A DNA stretch of 64,000 nt from Aliidiomarina haloalkalitolerans. Its GTDB lineage: Bacteria > Pseudomonadota > Gammaproteobacteria > Enterobacterales > Alteromonadaceae. Position 1 is the first letter of the stretch. Each line of letters opens with the position of its first letter. Below the pieces are notes generated by a model. The model had not been told where the DNA came from. It searched no databases and saw only the letters and a list, made by a program, of their open reading frames with translations. This document shows positions 56,152 to 64,000 of the stretch, in pieces. The stretch spans positions 1-64,000 of the forward strand of contig NZ_PIPI01000002.1 in assembly GCF_003987315.1 (NCBI RefSeq), written 5' to 3'. A program made the position numbers and the translations under genes.

Positions 56152-56723
56152 AAAAGCCCCTCACACCGGAACAGCAAAAGCGTCGCAATCGCCGTGTATT
56201 ACTCACGGTTGCTGCCATTTTTGTTCTTCCTCTCGCTGCCGCCCAATTGGTTTTGAAAATGGGCTGGTATGAACCGGGCGTCAGCAACAAAGGTAATTTG
56301 GTCAGCCCAGAGATTCAGTTGACCGAAAGCAGTAACGCATTGCTGCCGAATAAATGGCGGATAGCCTATGTTGTGCCCGCTGAGTGCCAAGAACAATGTG
56401 GCAACGCTCTCTATGTTGCCAGTCAGTTGTATCACGCACTCGGAAAGCAGCAGGACCGCGTCCGTCCGGTTGGTATTCAAGGTAGCCAAAGCGCCACACA
56501 GCTACCGACACTGCCAGCTGACTCCAATTTACAGTATGTGCTCGACGATACTCTGAATGCAGAGCTCCGTGCTTTACCGGAGCACAGTTTGTTTATTATC
56601 GACCCGGTTGGCAACGTTGTTTTGTGGTACGCCACGAGTGACGATCGCCAAGCAACGATTTTGCAAGGCCGAGATTTACTGAGTGATTTGCAAAAACTAC
56701 TCAAATTGTCGCGAGTAGGTTAA
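56148..56723 (+). CDS. Conserved membrane-anchored protein of the cox locus, possibly thioredoxin-like
   Basis: A 191-residue protein with an N-terminal basic stretch and one transmembrane helix (VLLTVAAIFVLPLAAAQLVL), then a periplasmic domain. The segment WRIAYVVPAECQEQCGNALY resembles the first strand and redox motif of a thioredoxin fold (Cys-x3-Cys), and HSLFIIDPVGNVVLWY resembles the end of a SCO/thioredoxin-like domain. Proteins of this kind are found between SURF1 and ctaA genes in related bacteria without a proven role. It overlaps the SURF1 stop by 4 bases. Confidence 0.8.
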   Translation: MKKPLTPEQQKRRNRRVLLTVAAIFVLPLAAAQLVLKMGWYEPGVSNKGNLVSPEIQLTESSNALLPNKWRIAYVVPAECQEQCGNALYVASQLYHALGKQQDRVRPVGIQGSQSATQLPTLPADSNLQYVLDDTLNAELRALPEHSLFIIDPVGNVVLWYATSDDRQATILQGRDLLSDLQKLLKLSRVG

Positions 56724-56765
56724 GTTAAAACGTCGTAAGCGTTTGCAAGAATAAGGATAAAAACA

Positions 56766-57773
56766 ATGATGCAGCGTTATGTGAAAATTGCTTTAGGTTT
56801 GGTCATTGTGGTGATTATTTTGGGTGCATACACCCGCCTCACTGACGCCGGCTTGGGCTGCCCTGATTGGCCCGGTTGTTATGGTTTTTTAACTGTCCCG
56901 CATAGCGAAACTCGCGTTGAGACCGCAGAAATGCGCTTCCCTGAGCGTCCGGTTGAGCACTTTAAAGCGTGGAATGAAATGATTCACCGCTACGCAGCGG
57001 GCATTTTAGGTATTCTGGTTCTTGTTATTGCGGTAACAGCGGTCCAGCGCCGCCGTCGCATTGGTGCGGGCAAACCACTGAAATTACCACTAGCGCTTCT
57101 GGTTCTAATTATTTTCCAAGCGGCGTTAGGTATGTGGACTGTCACCATGAACCTGCAACCTGTAATAGTCATGATGCACCTGCTCGGTGGCTTTTCAACA
57201 TTCTGTTTGTTGGCACTGTTGTATTTGCGCGAGTCTCAACCCACTTTAGCGACAGAACCAAAACTAAGATCCTTGCAACCGCTTGCTATTTTGACCTTAC
57301 TTGTCGTGGTTGGCCAAATCGCTTTGGGTGGCTGGGTTGCCGCAAACTATGCAGCGCTCGCCTGTACCAACCTCCCCATTTGTGAAGGTAACTGGCTGGA
57401 GCGCCTCGATATTGCAGGTGCATTCTCGGTGCCTGAAGCAGAAGACTATGAGTTTGGCGTGCATAGCTACGCGGAACGCATGACCATGCATGTGTTTCAC
57501 CGCATTGGCGCAATTGTCGTGATGGCCGTTATGGGCTTATTGCTGCTAAAACTTTGGTTAGGTGCAACGAGCCAATGGTTCAAACGTTTAACCTTTGTGT
57601 TAACGTTCTTACTTGTTTTACAGGTCGCTCTCGGCATTACCAATGTCGTTGCTAGCTTACCGCTAGCCGTTGCCGTCGCTCATAACGCGGTCGGGGCACT
57701 GATGCTCGTCGGATTGGTTGCACTCAACTATGCTTTATTCAAAATAAAAAGAAAGGAGGTCAGCCATGGCTAA
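56766..57773 (+). CDS. ctaA: Heme A synthase
   Basis: An inner-membrane enzyme that oxidises heme O to heme A for the aa3 oxidase. The 335-residue, eight-helix protein has [18 protein letters not shown] at its start and heme-ligand histidines in [22 protein letters not shown] and AHNAVG. A cysteine pair lies in the extracytoplasmic loop (CTNLPIC). It overlaps the ctaB start by 8 bases, so heme O and heme A synthesis are translationally coupled. Confidence 0.96.
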   Translation: MMQRYVKIALGLVIVVIILGAYTRLTDAGLGCPDWPGCYGFLTVPHSETRVETAEMRFPERPVEHFKAWNEMIHRYAAGILGILVLVIAVTAVQRRRRIGAGKPLKLPLALLVLIIFQAALGMWTVTMNLQPVIVMMHLLGGFSTFCLLALLYLRESQPTLATEPKLRSLQPLAILTLLVVVGQIALGGWVAANYAALACTNLPICEGNWLERLDIAGAFSVPEAEDYEFGVHSYAERMTMHVFHRIGAIVVMAVMGLLLLKLWLGATSQWFKRLTFVLTFLLVLQVALGITNVVASLPLAVAVAHNAVGALMLVGLVALNYALFKIKRKEVSHG

Positions 57774-58653
57774 TCAAGTCGCGCTAACCCAACGCGCCAG
57801 CTGGCGTGAATATCTCGAGCTAACCAAACCGCGTGTGGTTGCTTTATTACTCCTTACTGCCCTGGTCGGTATGGCACTCGCAACACCTACTTGGGTGGCA
57901 GCGGAAATTCTTATTCCTGCCATGGTCGGGATTGGATTAATGGCGTCTTCGGCAGCTGCTGTGAATCATCTTGTCGACCGCCATATCGATGCGAAAATGG
58001 CGCGTACTTTGCGCCGTCCATTGCCCACAGGTGCGCTTTCTCCGCGCAAAGTACTGACCTTCGCCATGGTCATTGGAATTCTTGGCTACATTGTCCTTGA
58101 GCTCTTCGTCAACCGAATTACGGCAGTACTCACACTTGCAAGTTTAGTGGGCTATGCGGTGATCTACACTATGTATCTGAAGCGAGCAACACCACAAAAT
58201 ATCGTGATTGGTGGCCTAGCAGGTGCAGCACCACCTTTATTGGGGTGGACGGCCGTTACTGGCGAGATTCATGCCTTCCCCTTGCTGTTAGTCATGATTG
58301 TTTTTACATGGACGCCACCGCATTTTTGGGCACTGGCTGTGCATCGTGCCAAGGACTACGCGAAAGCAGAGATTCCAATGTTACCCGTCACCCATGGTAT
58401 AGCATTTACCAAAACCTGTATTTTGCTATACACGATTCTCTTGACGGCAGTGTGTGTTCTGCCCTACTTAGTAGGCATGAGCGGCTGGTTGTATCTTGCC
58501 GGCGTCAGCGTTTTGAATCTCATTTTCCTCGGCTACGCTTGGAAACTGAAATATCGCCCAGAAAAACTGACTGCTTGGAAGATGTTTAAGTTTTCCATTT
58601 GGCATTTAATGTTGTTATTTATTTTATTATTGGCCGATCACTACATGCTCTAA
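57766..58653 (+). CDS. cyoE: Protoheme IX farnesyltransferase (heme O synthase)
   Basis: Attaches a farnesyl group to heme b, making heme O, the substrate of CtaA. The 295-residue membrane protein has [18 protein letters not shown], the aspartate-rich motif [19 protein letters not shown] (about 71-89), and [18 protein letters not shown] strong AAAGGAGG ribosome site lies inside the end of ctaA. It is usually named ctaB or cyoE; the cox context favours ctaB. Confidence 0.97.
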   Translation: MANQVALTQRASWREYLELTKPRVVALLLLTALVGMALATPTWVAAEILIPAMVGIGLMASSAAAVNHLVDRHIDAKMARTLRRPLPTGALSPRKVLTFAMVIGILGYIVLELFVNRITAVLTLASLVGYAVIYTMYLKRATPQNIVIGGLAGAAPPLLGWTAVTGEIHAFPLLLVMIVFTWTPPHFWALAVHRAKDYAKAEIPMLPVTHGIAFTKTCILLYTILLTAVCVLPYLVGMSGWLYLAGVSVLNLIFLGYAWKLKYRPEKLTAWKMFKFSIWHLMLLFILLLADHYML

Positions 58654-58690
58654 TGCGGGGCTGTTACCGAATCATGGGAGTTGTTTACCA

Positions 58691-59338
58691 ATGAATATGC
58701 GTACCATTTTAGCCCTAGCTGCAGTTGCCGTCCTTGGTGTCGTTGCTTACCTAGCCGTGACTCATGTAGGCGAGCCGGAATTATCATCAAGCCGTATTTA
58801 CGACCAACCGCGAACCATTGAGCCTTTTCAGCTGCAAGGTAGCGACGGCGCTGACGTTACGAATACCGCTTTGCAAGGTCAGTGGACATTGCTGTTCACC
58901 GGTTACACATTTTGCCCGGACATTTGTCCTACTACCATGGCTAACTTAAAGGCGCGATGGGAACAGCTAAGCAGTGCAACGGATTTTCCAGTGCAGGTTT
59001 GGATGATTAGTGTCGACCCGCAACGGGATGACGTGGACCGGCTAAATATGTACGTAAACTTCTTTGGTGAGGGCTTCTACGGGGTGCGCGCTGAACATCG
59101 TGACTTGTATCCATTTGTGCGCAATATCGGCCTGATGTATTCGATTCCCGATGAAGGCGAAACCAACTATCTGGTCAATCACAGTGCAGCGGTTATTCTC
59201 GTCGACCCGAATGGTCATCAACACGCCATTTTCCGTCCGTCGCATGAAATCGGTGAATTAGCGGTGGTTAATCCCAATGACCTCGCCAGTGATTTCAGCA
59301 AAATCGTGCGCTACTTAGAACACGTGTATCGCTATTGA
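58691..59338 (+). CDS. SCO1/SenC family copper chaperone
   Basis: Delivers copper to the CuA site of subunit II or reduces its cysteines. The 215-residue protein has an N-terminal signal anchor (ILALAAVAVLGVVAYLAVTH) and a thioredoxin-like domain with the copper motif CPDICPTT (Cys-x3-Cys, about 76-80) and the histidine in YLVNHSAAVILVDPNG (about 162). It is the last gene of the cox locus. The end of its coding sequence forms the left arm of a 13-bp hairpin. Confidence 0.95.
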   Translation: MNMRTILALAAVAVLGVVAYLAVTHVGEPELSSSRIYDQPRTIEPFQLQGSDGADVTNTALQGQWTLLFTGYTFCPDICPTTMANLKARWEQLSSATDFPVQVWMISVDPQRDDVDRLNMYVNFFGEGFYGVRAEHRDLYPFVRNIGLMYSIPDEGETNYLVNHSAAVILVDPNGHQHAIFRPSHEIGELAVVNPNDLASDFSKIVRYLEHVYRY

Positions 59339-59353
59339 TAAGCGATACACGTG
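59321..59353. repeat. Perfect 13-bp inverted repeat at the SCO gene 3' end
   Basis: CACGTGTATCGCT (59321-59333) and AGCGATACACGTG (59341-59353) with a 7-base loop ATTGATA that holds the TGA stop codon. No T-run follows on either side, so it is not a typical intrinsic terminator. It may protect the mRNA 3' end or act as a weak terminator. Confidence 0.85.
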
Positions 59354-59392
59354 CCGTTCATGTTATCTCTTGTAACCAACGCGGTTACTACC

Positions 59393-59425
59393 AAGCATTA
59401 ATCAGACATTAATCAGGCATTAATC
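59393..59425. repeat. Three tandem 11-bp repeats across the oligopeptidase B stop codon
   Basis: Units AAGCATTAATC, AGACATTAATC, AGGCATTAATC at 59393, 59404 and 59415. On the gene strand the unit is GATTAATGYCT, so each copy contains a TAA; the copy nearest the gene supplies the stop codon. Confidence 0.8.
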
Positions 59426-61555
59426 GAGCAGCGACAACATAAACGCGTACTCTTCAGCGCGTTCACGTAAGGCCGAGAAACGACCTGAGCTGCCACCATG
59501 CCCTGCTGTCATATTGGTGCGAAATAGCAGCACATTATCGTCGGTCTTTAGGTGCCGTAAACGAGCCACCCATTTCGCCGGTTCGAAATATTGCACTTGC
59601 GAATCATGTAAACCGGTCGTGACTAATATCGCTGGATAGTCCATCGCAGCGACATTGTCATAAGGTGAATATGACAACATATAGTCGTAATACTCTTGTT
59701 CTTTGGGGTTGCCCCACTCGTCAAACTCGTTGGTCGTCAGCGGAATACTCTCGTCCAACATAGTCGTGACAACATCGACAAACGGCACTGCTGCGTGCAA
59801 ACCCAAATAGCGTTCGGGCGCCATATTCGCTACCGCACCAATCAGCAACCCACCGGCACTGCCACCGCCCGCAATCACTTTGTCTGCATGCGCATAGCCT
59901 TCATTCACAAGGTGGTCAGTCACATCGATAAAGTCTGTGAAGGTATTCTTTTTATTCAGCAACTTACCGTCTTCGTACCAGTGCCGTCCCATCTCTTGGC
60001 CACCACGAATGTGCGCGATGGCATAAACGAAGCCGCGGTCCACCAAAGACAACACCGAGCTATTGAAGAACGGGTCCATGCTACTGCCGTAGCTACCATA
60101 AGCATATTGATACAAAGGCGCTTGGCCATTAGCGACGAAGTCACGGTGATGCAATAGCGTTACCGGAATTTGGCTACCATCGCGCGCCGTTGCCCAAGTG
60201 CGCTTGGTGACATACTGGCTAGCATCATAGTTAGGTACTTCAGTCGCCTTTAAGATCGACTGCTCGCCGGTGGTCATATCGTACGCGTAGGTCACCATCG
60301 GCGTGGTTAATGAACTATACATGTAGCGTAAGGTGTTAGTGAATTGGTCGATATTCCATTCAAACCGCATCATATATGCGTCTTCATTTGCCGCAATAAA
60401 ACGAGGGTTTTCGAAATCATCCCATGGCAATAACCGAATGCGCAAAAGGCCATTACTGCGCTCGTTAATCGCCAAATAGTTCGAGAAAACTAAGTAGCTA
60501 TTGATAAACACATCGTCGTCATGTGGCACCAGCGGTTGCCAACGCGCCTTGTCGCCAATGTGCTCGTGCGCAACTTGCATCAACTGAAAATTAGGAGCTT
60601 CATAATCGGTACGAATAATCCATCGCCCATCAATATGCTCGGCGCCATAAAGTAGTCCACGCTCACGTGGGGCGATGACTTGAAACTCACCATCCGGGTT
60701 GTGAGCGTCTAACACCCATCGTTCACTGCTTACTGTTGCCGATAGATAAATTTGTACGAACTGTAGGTCGGTACTATTACCAACGTACAAATAAAACGTG
60801 TTATCTAGTTCTTCGTAGACCACTTCGGCCTGCTCCGCGGGCTGACCCAAACGGTGTTTGAGGACACGAGTGGAAAGTAAAGTCACCGGGTCATTTTCAA
60901 CCACAAACAGAGTTTTGTTGTCTTGCGCCCAAGCGACTGACTGTGACAAACCGGTTAAGCGATCGGGAAGATCTTCGCCGCTATGCAAGTCACGAATTCG
61001 CAACTCGTACTGACGTCGACCTGTGGTATCAACAAAGTAAGCGACGTAACGATAATCTGGACTATACGTCAGGTTAGTCACCGACATAAACGCATGGCCC
61101 TCAGCGAGTTCGTTGACATCCAGAATCGTTTCGACAGTGCCTTCGTCGTCTTCACGTACGAAAATCGGATACTGCTTGCCTTCAGCGAAACGACTGTAAT
61201 ACCAATAATCACCGCGATGCAGCGGCGTGCTGGAGTCGTCTTGATTGATCCGACTGAGCATTTCACCCTCGAGATCGTCAATCAGGTTTTCGTACTGATT
61301 CGCATAAGCGCGATAGTACGCATTCTCAGCTTCGAGATACGCCAATACCTCAGGTGCAGCACGATCATCATCACGCAGCCAATAATAAGGGTCGTTGCGA
61401 TTGCCGTGTGGTGATTCAACGAGATAATCCACTCGTTTTGCCACCGGTGGCTGCAAGGTTGTATGAGATGGTTCTGGTCGTGGCCCCCAACCGCAGCCGA
61501 CGATTAAAATTAACGTTAAGAGGGTAGTACTAAATAGGCGTATTAAGTGAGTCAT
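59420..61555 (-). CDS. ptrB: Oligopeptidase B (S9A serine peptidase), predicted lipoprotein
   Basis: Cleaves short peptides after arginine or lysine. The 711-residue protein has an N-terminal seven-bladed propeller domain and a C-terminal hydrolase domain with the nucleophile in AGGGSAGGLLIGAV (GGSAGG, about 561-566), aspartate near TTGLHDSQVQYFEP and histidine in MTAGHGGSSGR. Unlike cytoplasmic E. coli PtrB (686), it starts with a signal sequence ending LILIVGCG, a good lipobox. This suggests anchoring in the envelope. It stands alone on the minus strand. Confidence 0.94.
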   Translation of the reverse strand: MTHLIRLFSTTLLTLILIVGCGWGPRPEPSHTTLQPPVAKRVDYLVESPHGNRNDPYYWLRDDDRAAPEVLAYLEAENAYYRAYANQYENLIDDLEGEMLSRINQDDSSTPLHRGDYWYYSRFAEGKQYPIFVREDDEGTVETILDVNELAEGHAFMSVTNLTYSPDYRYVAYFVDTTGRRQYELRIRDLHSGEDLPDRLTGLSQSVAWAQDNKTLFVVENDPVTLLSTRVLKHRLGQPAEQAEVVYEELDNTFYLYVGNSTDLQFVQIYLSATVSSERWVLDAHNPDGEFQVIAPRERGLLYGAEHIDGRWIIRTDYEAPNFQLMQVAHEHIGDKARWQPLVPHDDDVFINSYLVFSNYLAINERSNGLLRIRLLPWDDFENPRFIAANEDAYMMRFEWNIDQFTNTLRYMYSSLTTPMVTYAYDMTTGEQSILKATEVPNYDASQYVTKRTWATARDGSQIPVTLLHHRDFVANGQAPLYQYAYGSYGSSMDPFFNSSVLSLVDRGFVYAIAHIRGGQEMGRHWYEDGKLLNKKNTFTDFIDVTDHLVNEGYAHADKVIAGGGSAGGLLIGAVANMAPERYLGLHAAVPFVDVVTTMLDESIPLTTNEFDEWGNPKEQEYYDYMLSYSPYDNVAAMDYPAILVTTGLHDSQVQYFEPAKWVARLRHLKTDDNVLLFRTNMTAGHGGSSGRFSALRERAEEYAFMLSLLD

Positions 61556-61625
61556 CGGTCAAGCTCCATATAGACGATGACTCACTATAGTTTAAGTCGC
61601 TGATAGCGCCAATAACTTACCGCAA

Positions 61626-62708
61626 TTAATCCGGCCAACTGCCATTTTCGTCAGGGCGAATCCACTGCACTGAATACCAATAGAAACGGCCGGGCTTACT
61701 CATGCTTGGCACGGTGCAGTTGTAGCGTTGTCGGCCAATCCCAATCGGCTCGTCGGCCTGCACTGAAAAGGTTTGCTCGTCATGCCATTCAGGTGCATGG
61801 GGTTGACTGCGAATAAAGCAATTGAGCTGTTGCCGACGAATGTCGGACATATCAAGCGTGAGCTTCAACACTGGCTGGGTTTCATCATGTGCTAGCAGGG
61901 TGTCATTGATGTGCGTTTCGAGCACTGGCATCCCTAAGGCCGCCATTTTCGTACCCAGTGTCCGTAAGTTTGCGTACATACCAGCAGCAGCAAAGCGAGG
62001 AATCGCTCGAAAGTCACTATGTTTACTGAAACCACCCGAATGTTGACCAAAGCCAATAAACCCTAGTTCAGCCACTAAGTCCGCAAGAATATTGTCATAT
62101 TCGCCATACGGATAGGCAAACAGCTTATAGCTGACACCGACTTCTTCTTTAATTTTTGCTTCAGCAGCGAGAATATTTTCGCGTGCTCGCGCTAGCCAGG
62201 CTTCTTCGGAAGCAAAGTCCGCGCGCCGCGGCATATGTGCGTGATCGAGCGAGTGATTCGCAATCACCACTCCGTCCTCGTGCAACTCACGAATTTGCTC
62301 CCAACTCATGTACTGGCCGGGTGTTTGTCCAATCGGATCGGTGGTAACAAACAAGGTCCAAGGCACATCGAATTCTTTCAGGATCGGCCAACCATTGGTG
62401 TAAATGTTTTGGTAGGCATCATCGAATGTAATCACAACCGATTTTTCTGGCAGGCTCTGTTTGCCTTGCATGGCCGCAATCGCGTCGCGAATATCGACCA
62501 CGGTGAAATCGTTGTCTCGCAAGTACGTTAAATGCTCGCGGAGTTCATCCGCAGTTACACTGGTAACCCGCGGTGTGCGGTCACTGACATGGTGGTACAG
62601 TAAGATCGAGGCATGACTGTCCTCTTGCGCCTCGCTAACAGACGGTGTAAAAAACAACATTGCTGCTGCCATTAGCCCCGCAACAAGGGTTAACGCGCCT
62701 AATTTCAT
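61626..62708 (-). CDS. Polysaccharide deacetylase (carbohydrate esterase 4), exported
   Basis: A zinc-dependent N-deacetylase family acting on peptidoglycan, chitin or exopolysaccharide; the substrate cannot be read here. From ATG 62708, which has GGAGG five bases upstream, it has 360 residues: signal peptide MKLGALTLVAGLMAAAMLFF, then the NodB domain with VVITFDDAYQNI (TFDD, catalytic base), HSLDHAHM (HxxxH zinc ligands) and FAYPYGEYD. A C-terminal 100-residue segment is outside NodB. The fold with ILLYHH at the start resembles PgaB-type deacetylases. An ATG at 62732 is also in frame. It is divergent from dinF. Confidence 0.92.
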   Translation of the reverse strand: MKLGALTLVAGLMAAAMLFFTPSVSEAQEDSHASILLYHHVSDRTPRVTSVTADELREHLTYLRDNDFTVVDIRDAIAAMQGKQSLPEKSVVITFDDAYQNIYTNGWPILKEFDVPWTLFVTTDPIGQTPGQYMSWEQIRELHEDGVVIANHSLDHAHMPRRADFASEEAWLARARENILAAEAKIKEEVGVSYKLFAYPYGEYDNILADLVAELGFIGFGQHSGGFSKHSDFRAIPRFAAAGMYANLRTLGTKMAALGMPVLETHINDTLLAHDETQPVLKLTLDMSDIRRQQLNCFIRSQPHAPEWHDEQTFSVQADEPIGIGRQRYNCTVPSMSKPGRFYWYSVQWIRPDENGSWPD

Positions 62709-62730
62709 CCAAACCTCCGGAGTTGTTTTC
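62709..62730. promoter_or_regulatory. Shared palindromic ribosome-binding site of two divergent genes
   Basis: The 22-base gap between the two starts contains CTCCGGAG (62715-62722), a perfect palindrome. Read on the minus strand it gives GGAGG five bases before ATG 62708; read on the plus strand it gives GGAG eight bases before ATG 62731. There is no room for promoters in this gap, so each promoter should lie within the other gene. Confidence 0.75.
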
Positions 62731-64000
62731 ATGTCTAAGCCTTGCTCCGAGCACTCGTTAAATAATCATGCACCGCTTACCTGGCATGAACATCGCAAGG
62801 TCTTTCTCATCGCCCTGCCAATGATGGTGTCGAACATCGCAGCACCATTATTGGGGCTGGTCGATACCGCTATCATAGGGCATTTGCCCGAGGCTATCTA
62901 CCTCAGTGCTGTCGCGACTGGGGCTATGGTGATTAGCTTTCTTTACCTGCTCGCTATCTTTTTGCGTATGTCGACAACGGGCCTCATGGCGCAAGCCTTT
63001 GGCGCAAAAAGCCTAGTGAATCAGCGCACAGTTCTGTTGCAAGCGGCTTCGCTCGCGGCTGTTCTCGGCGTGCTGATGATTATGTTGCAACCGGTCGTTG
63101 TCTGGGTGATGCAAACCTTAGTCGCCATGGAAGGAGAATTCCAAAGGTTAGCGACCGCCTACGTCCAGATTAGGATTTTTGGAGCCCCTACGGCACTGTT
63201 AAATCTCGTGGTGCTTGGCGTCTTGCTTGGTCGCCAACAGGCTGGCAAGGCGATGTTCCTAGTCATTTTCACCAATGTCGTGAACGTGATCGGCACGGTT
63301 ATTCTCGTGCTTATTCTCGATTACCACGTGTACGGTGCCGCTATTTCCACCCTGATCGCCGAGTGGGCAACCTGTTTTCTCGGACTTTATTGGCTGCAGA
63401 GCGCATTCAAACTACGTTGGTCTATGTTTCAACGCTTGCGGCCACAACAATTTGTTCCCCTCTTCAAAATGAATCGGGATATTTTTGTTCGTTCACTGCT
63501 GCTACACGCCTGCATTGCGACCATGACTATCGGTGGCAGTTATCTCGGCGCTGATATTATCGCGGCCAATGCAGTTCTGATGCAGTTCCTCATTCTCATC
63601 TCCCTCGGCCTTGACGGCATCGCCTATGCTGTGGAAGCGTTAGTTGGCGAAGCCAAAGGCGCTCGGAAGCCGCAGCAGGTTCAACGCTGGTTACGAGCCT
63701 GCCTATTTTGGTCTGGCTTATTCGCGGTTCTCTACAGCCTCGTGTTTTGGCTTTTTGGCGAGCAGATCATTGGCTTAATCACCAACATTGAAAGCTTGCG
63801 AGAAACCGCTCAGACCTATTTGCCTTGGCTTATCGTCCTGCCCTTAGTCGCCCATTGGAGCTATTTTTATGACGGCGTGTTTATTGGCTTAACCGCTAGC
63901 AGAGCCATGCGCAATACCATGGCTTTTGCCGCCTTGGCCGTATTCTTCCCGCTGACGATTTCAACTTACTGGCTGGGTAACCATGGTTTATGGTTGGCGT
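62731..64000 (+). CDS. dinF: MATE-family exporter, DinF type (3' end outside window)
   Basis: A multidrug/oxidant exporter driven by Na+ or H+. About 423 codons are present and the frame is open to the window end. It begins MSKPCSEHSLNNHAPLTWHE and has ALPMMVSNIAAPLLGLVDTA and IIGHLPEAIYLSAVATGAM, closely matching E. coli DinF, with FLRMSTTGLMAQAFGA and the second-half NRDIFVRSLLLH and ANAVLMQFLILI. At least ten transmembrane helices are visible. In E. coli dinF follows lexA; here it is 13 kb away, and I see no SOS box upstream. Confidence 0.93.
   Translation, partial: MSKPCSEHSLNNHAPLTWHEHRKVFLIALPMMVSNIAAPLLGLVDTAIIGHLPEAIYLSAVATGAMVISFLYLLAIFLRMSTTGLMAQAFGAKSLVNQRTVLLQAASLAAVLGVLMIMLQPVVVWVMQTLVAMEGEFQRLATAYVQIRIFGAPTALLNLVVLGVLLGRQQAGKAMFLVIFTNVVNVIGTVILVLILDYHVYGAAISTLIAEWATCFLGLYWLQSAFKLRWSMFQRLRPQQFVPLFKMNRDIFVRSLLLHACIATMTIGGSYLGADIIAANAVLMQFLILISLGLDGIAYAVEALVGEAKGARKPQQVQRWLRACLFWSGLFAVLYSLVFWLFGEQIIGLITNIESLRETAQTYLPWLIVLPLVAHWSYFYDGVFIGLTASRAMRNTMAFAALAVFFPLTISTYWLGNHGLWLA

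Noticed and set aside
62731..64000. SOS regulation of dinF
   Set aside because: The name comes from the E. coli lexA-dinF operon; no CTG-N10-CAG site is visible near this start.

Overview
The window looks like a chromosomal segment from a free-living, aerobic gammaproteobacterium. Gene order and protein sequences point to the Alteromonadales, probably Idiomarinaceae (Idiomarina, Pseudidiomarina or Aliidiomarina); that family-level call is inference. Base composition is near 50% GC, genes are tightly packed, and nearly every gene is a recognisable core gene. I see no prophage, CRISPR array, integron, plasmid or secretion locus. The only clear mobile element is a TnpB-only IS200/IS605-type element next to csrA.

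Region by region. (1) 1-804: the classic tRNA-Thr(TGT)/Tyr/Gly/Thr(GGT)-tufB operon on the minus strand with its sigma70 promoter; only the first 80 codons of EF-Tu are inside. (2) 909-15086: the purA/hflC-hflK-hflX-hfq-miaA-mutL-amiB-tsaE-nnr run on the minus strand, in the same order as E. coli, with queG divergent at its head. A class V aminotransferase-like gene sits between purA and hflC. (3) 15111-26564: yheV, the ABC-F gene yheS, an insulinase-type lipoprotein peptidase, yheU, cysQ-nudE, yrfG, sthA and the envZ-ompR two-component pair. (4) 26820-32539: greB, csrA, a solitary TnpB element, tex and an AEC-family carrier. The greB-tex neighbourhood known from E. coli is split here by csrA plus the element. 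(5) 32473-39262: a fatty acid desaturase divergent from fabR with a FabR-like operator between them, an S9 peptidase, and a membrane GGDEF-EAL protein. (6) 39479-50487: pckA, coaD, the threonine-degradation pair kbl-tdh, glpE-glpG, ubiC-ubiA, plsB, and a lexA-sulA operon under two SOS boxes. (7) 50488-59338: a complete aa3-type cytochrome c oxidase locus (subunits II, I, III, the Cox11 and SCO copper chaperones, SURF1, heme A and heme O synthases) behind an FNR-type box, with a small DUF2909 gene embedded in antisense. (8) 59420-64000: oligopeptidase B as a predicted lipoprotein, a polysaccharide deacetylase, and the 5' part of a DinF-type MATE exporter.

Themes. The genes cover translation and RNA quality control (EF-Tu, Hfq, MiaA, QueG, GreB, Tex, CsrA), membrane lipid homeostasis (PlsB, desaturase, FabR), terminal respiration (the cox locus, and UbiC/UbiA supplying ubiquinone), SOS response, and several large envelope peptidases that fit a protein-degrading marine heterotroph.

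I did not find a convincing undescribed multi-gene system. The points most worth a second look are: the TnpB element whose right end appears to run into the csrA stop codon; two genes (queG, amiB) whose conserved N-termini have no canonical start codon; a palindromic Shine-Dalgarno shared by two divergent genes; convergent genes overlapping by 41 and 67 bp; two stop codons lying in the loops of perfect hairpins; and an unexplained long inverted repeat in the coxB leader.
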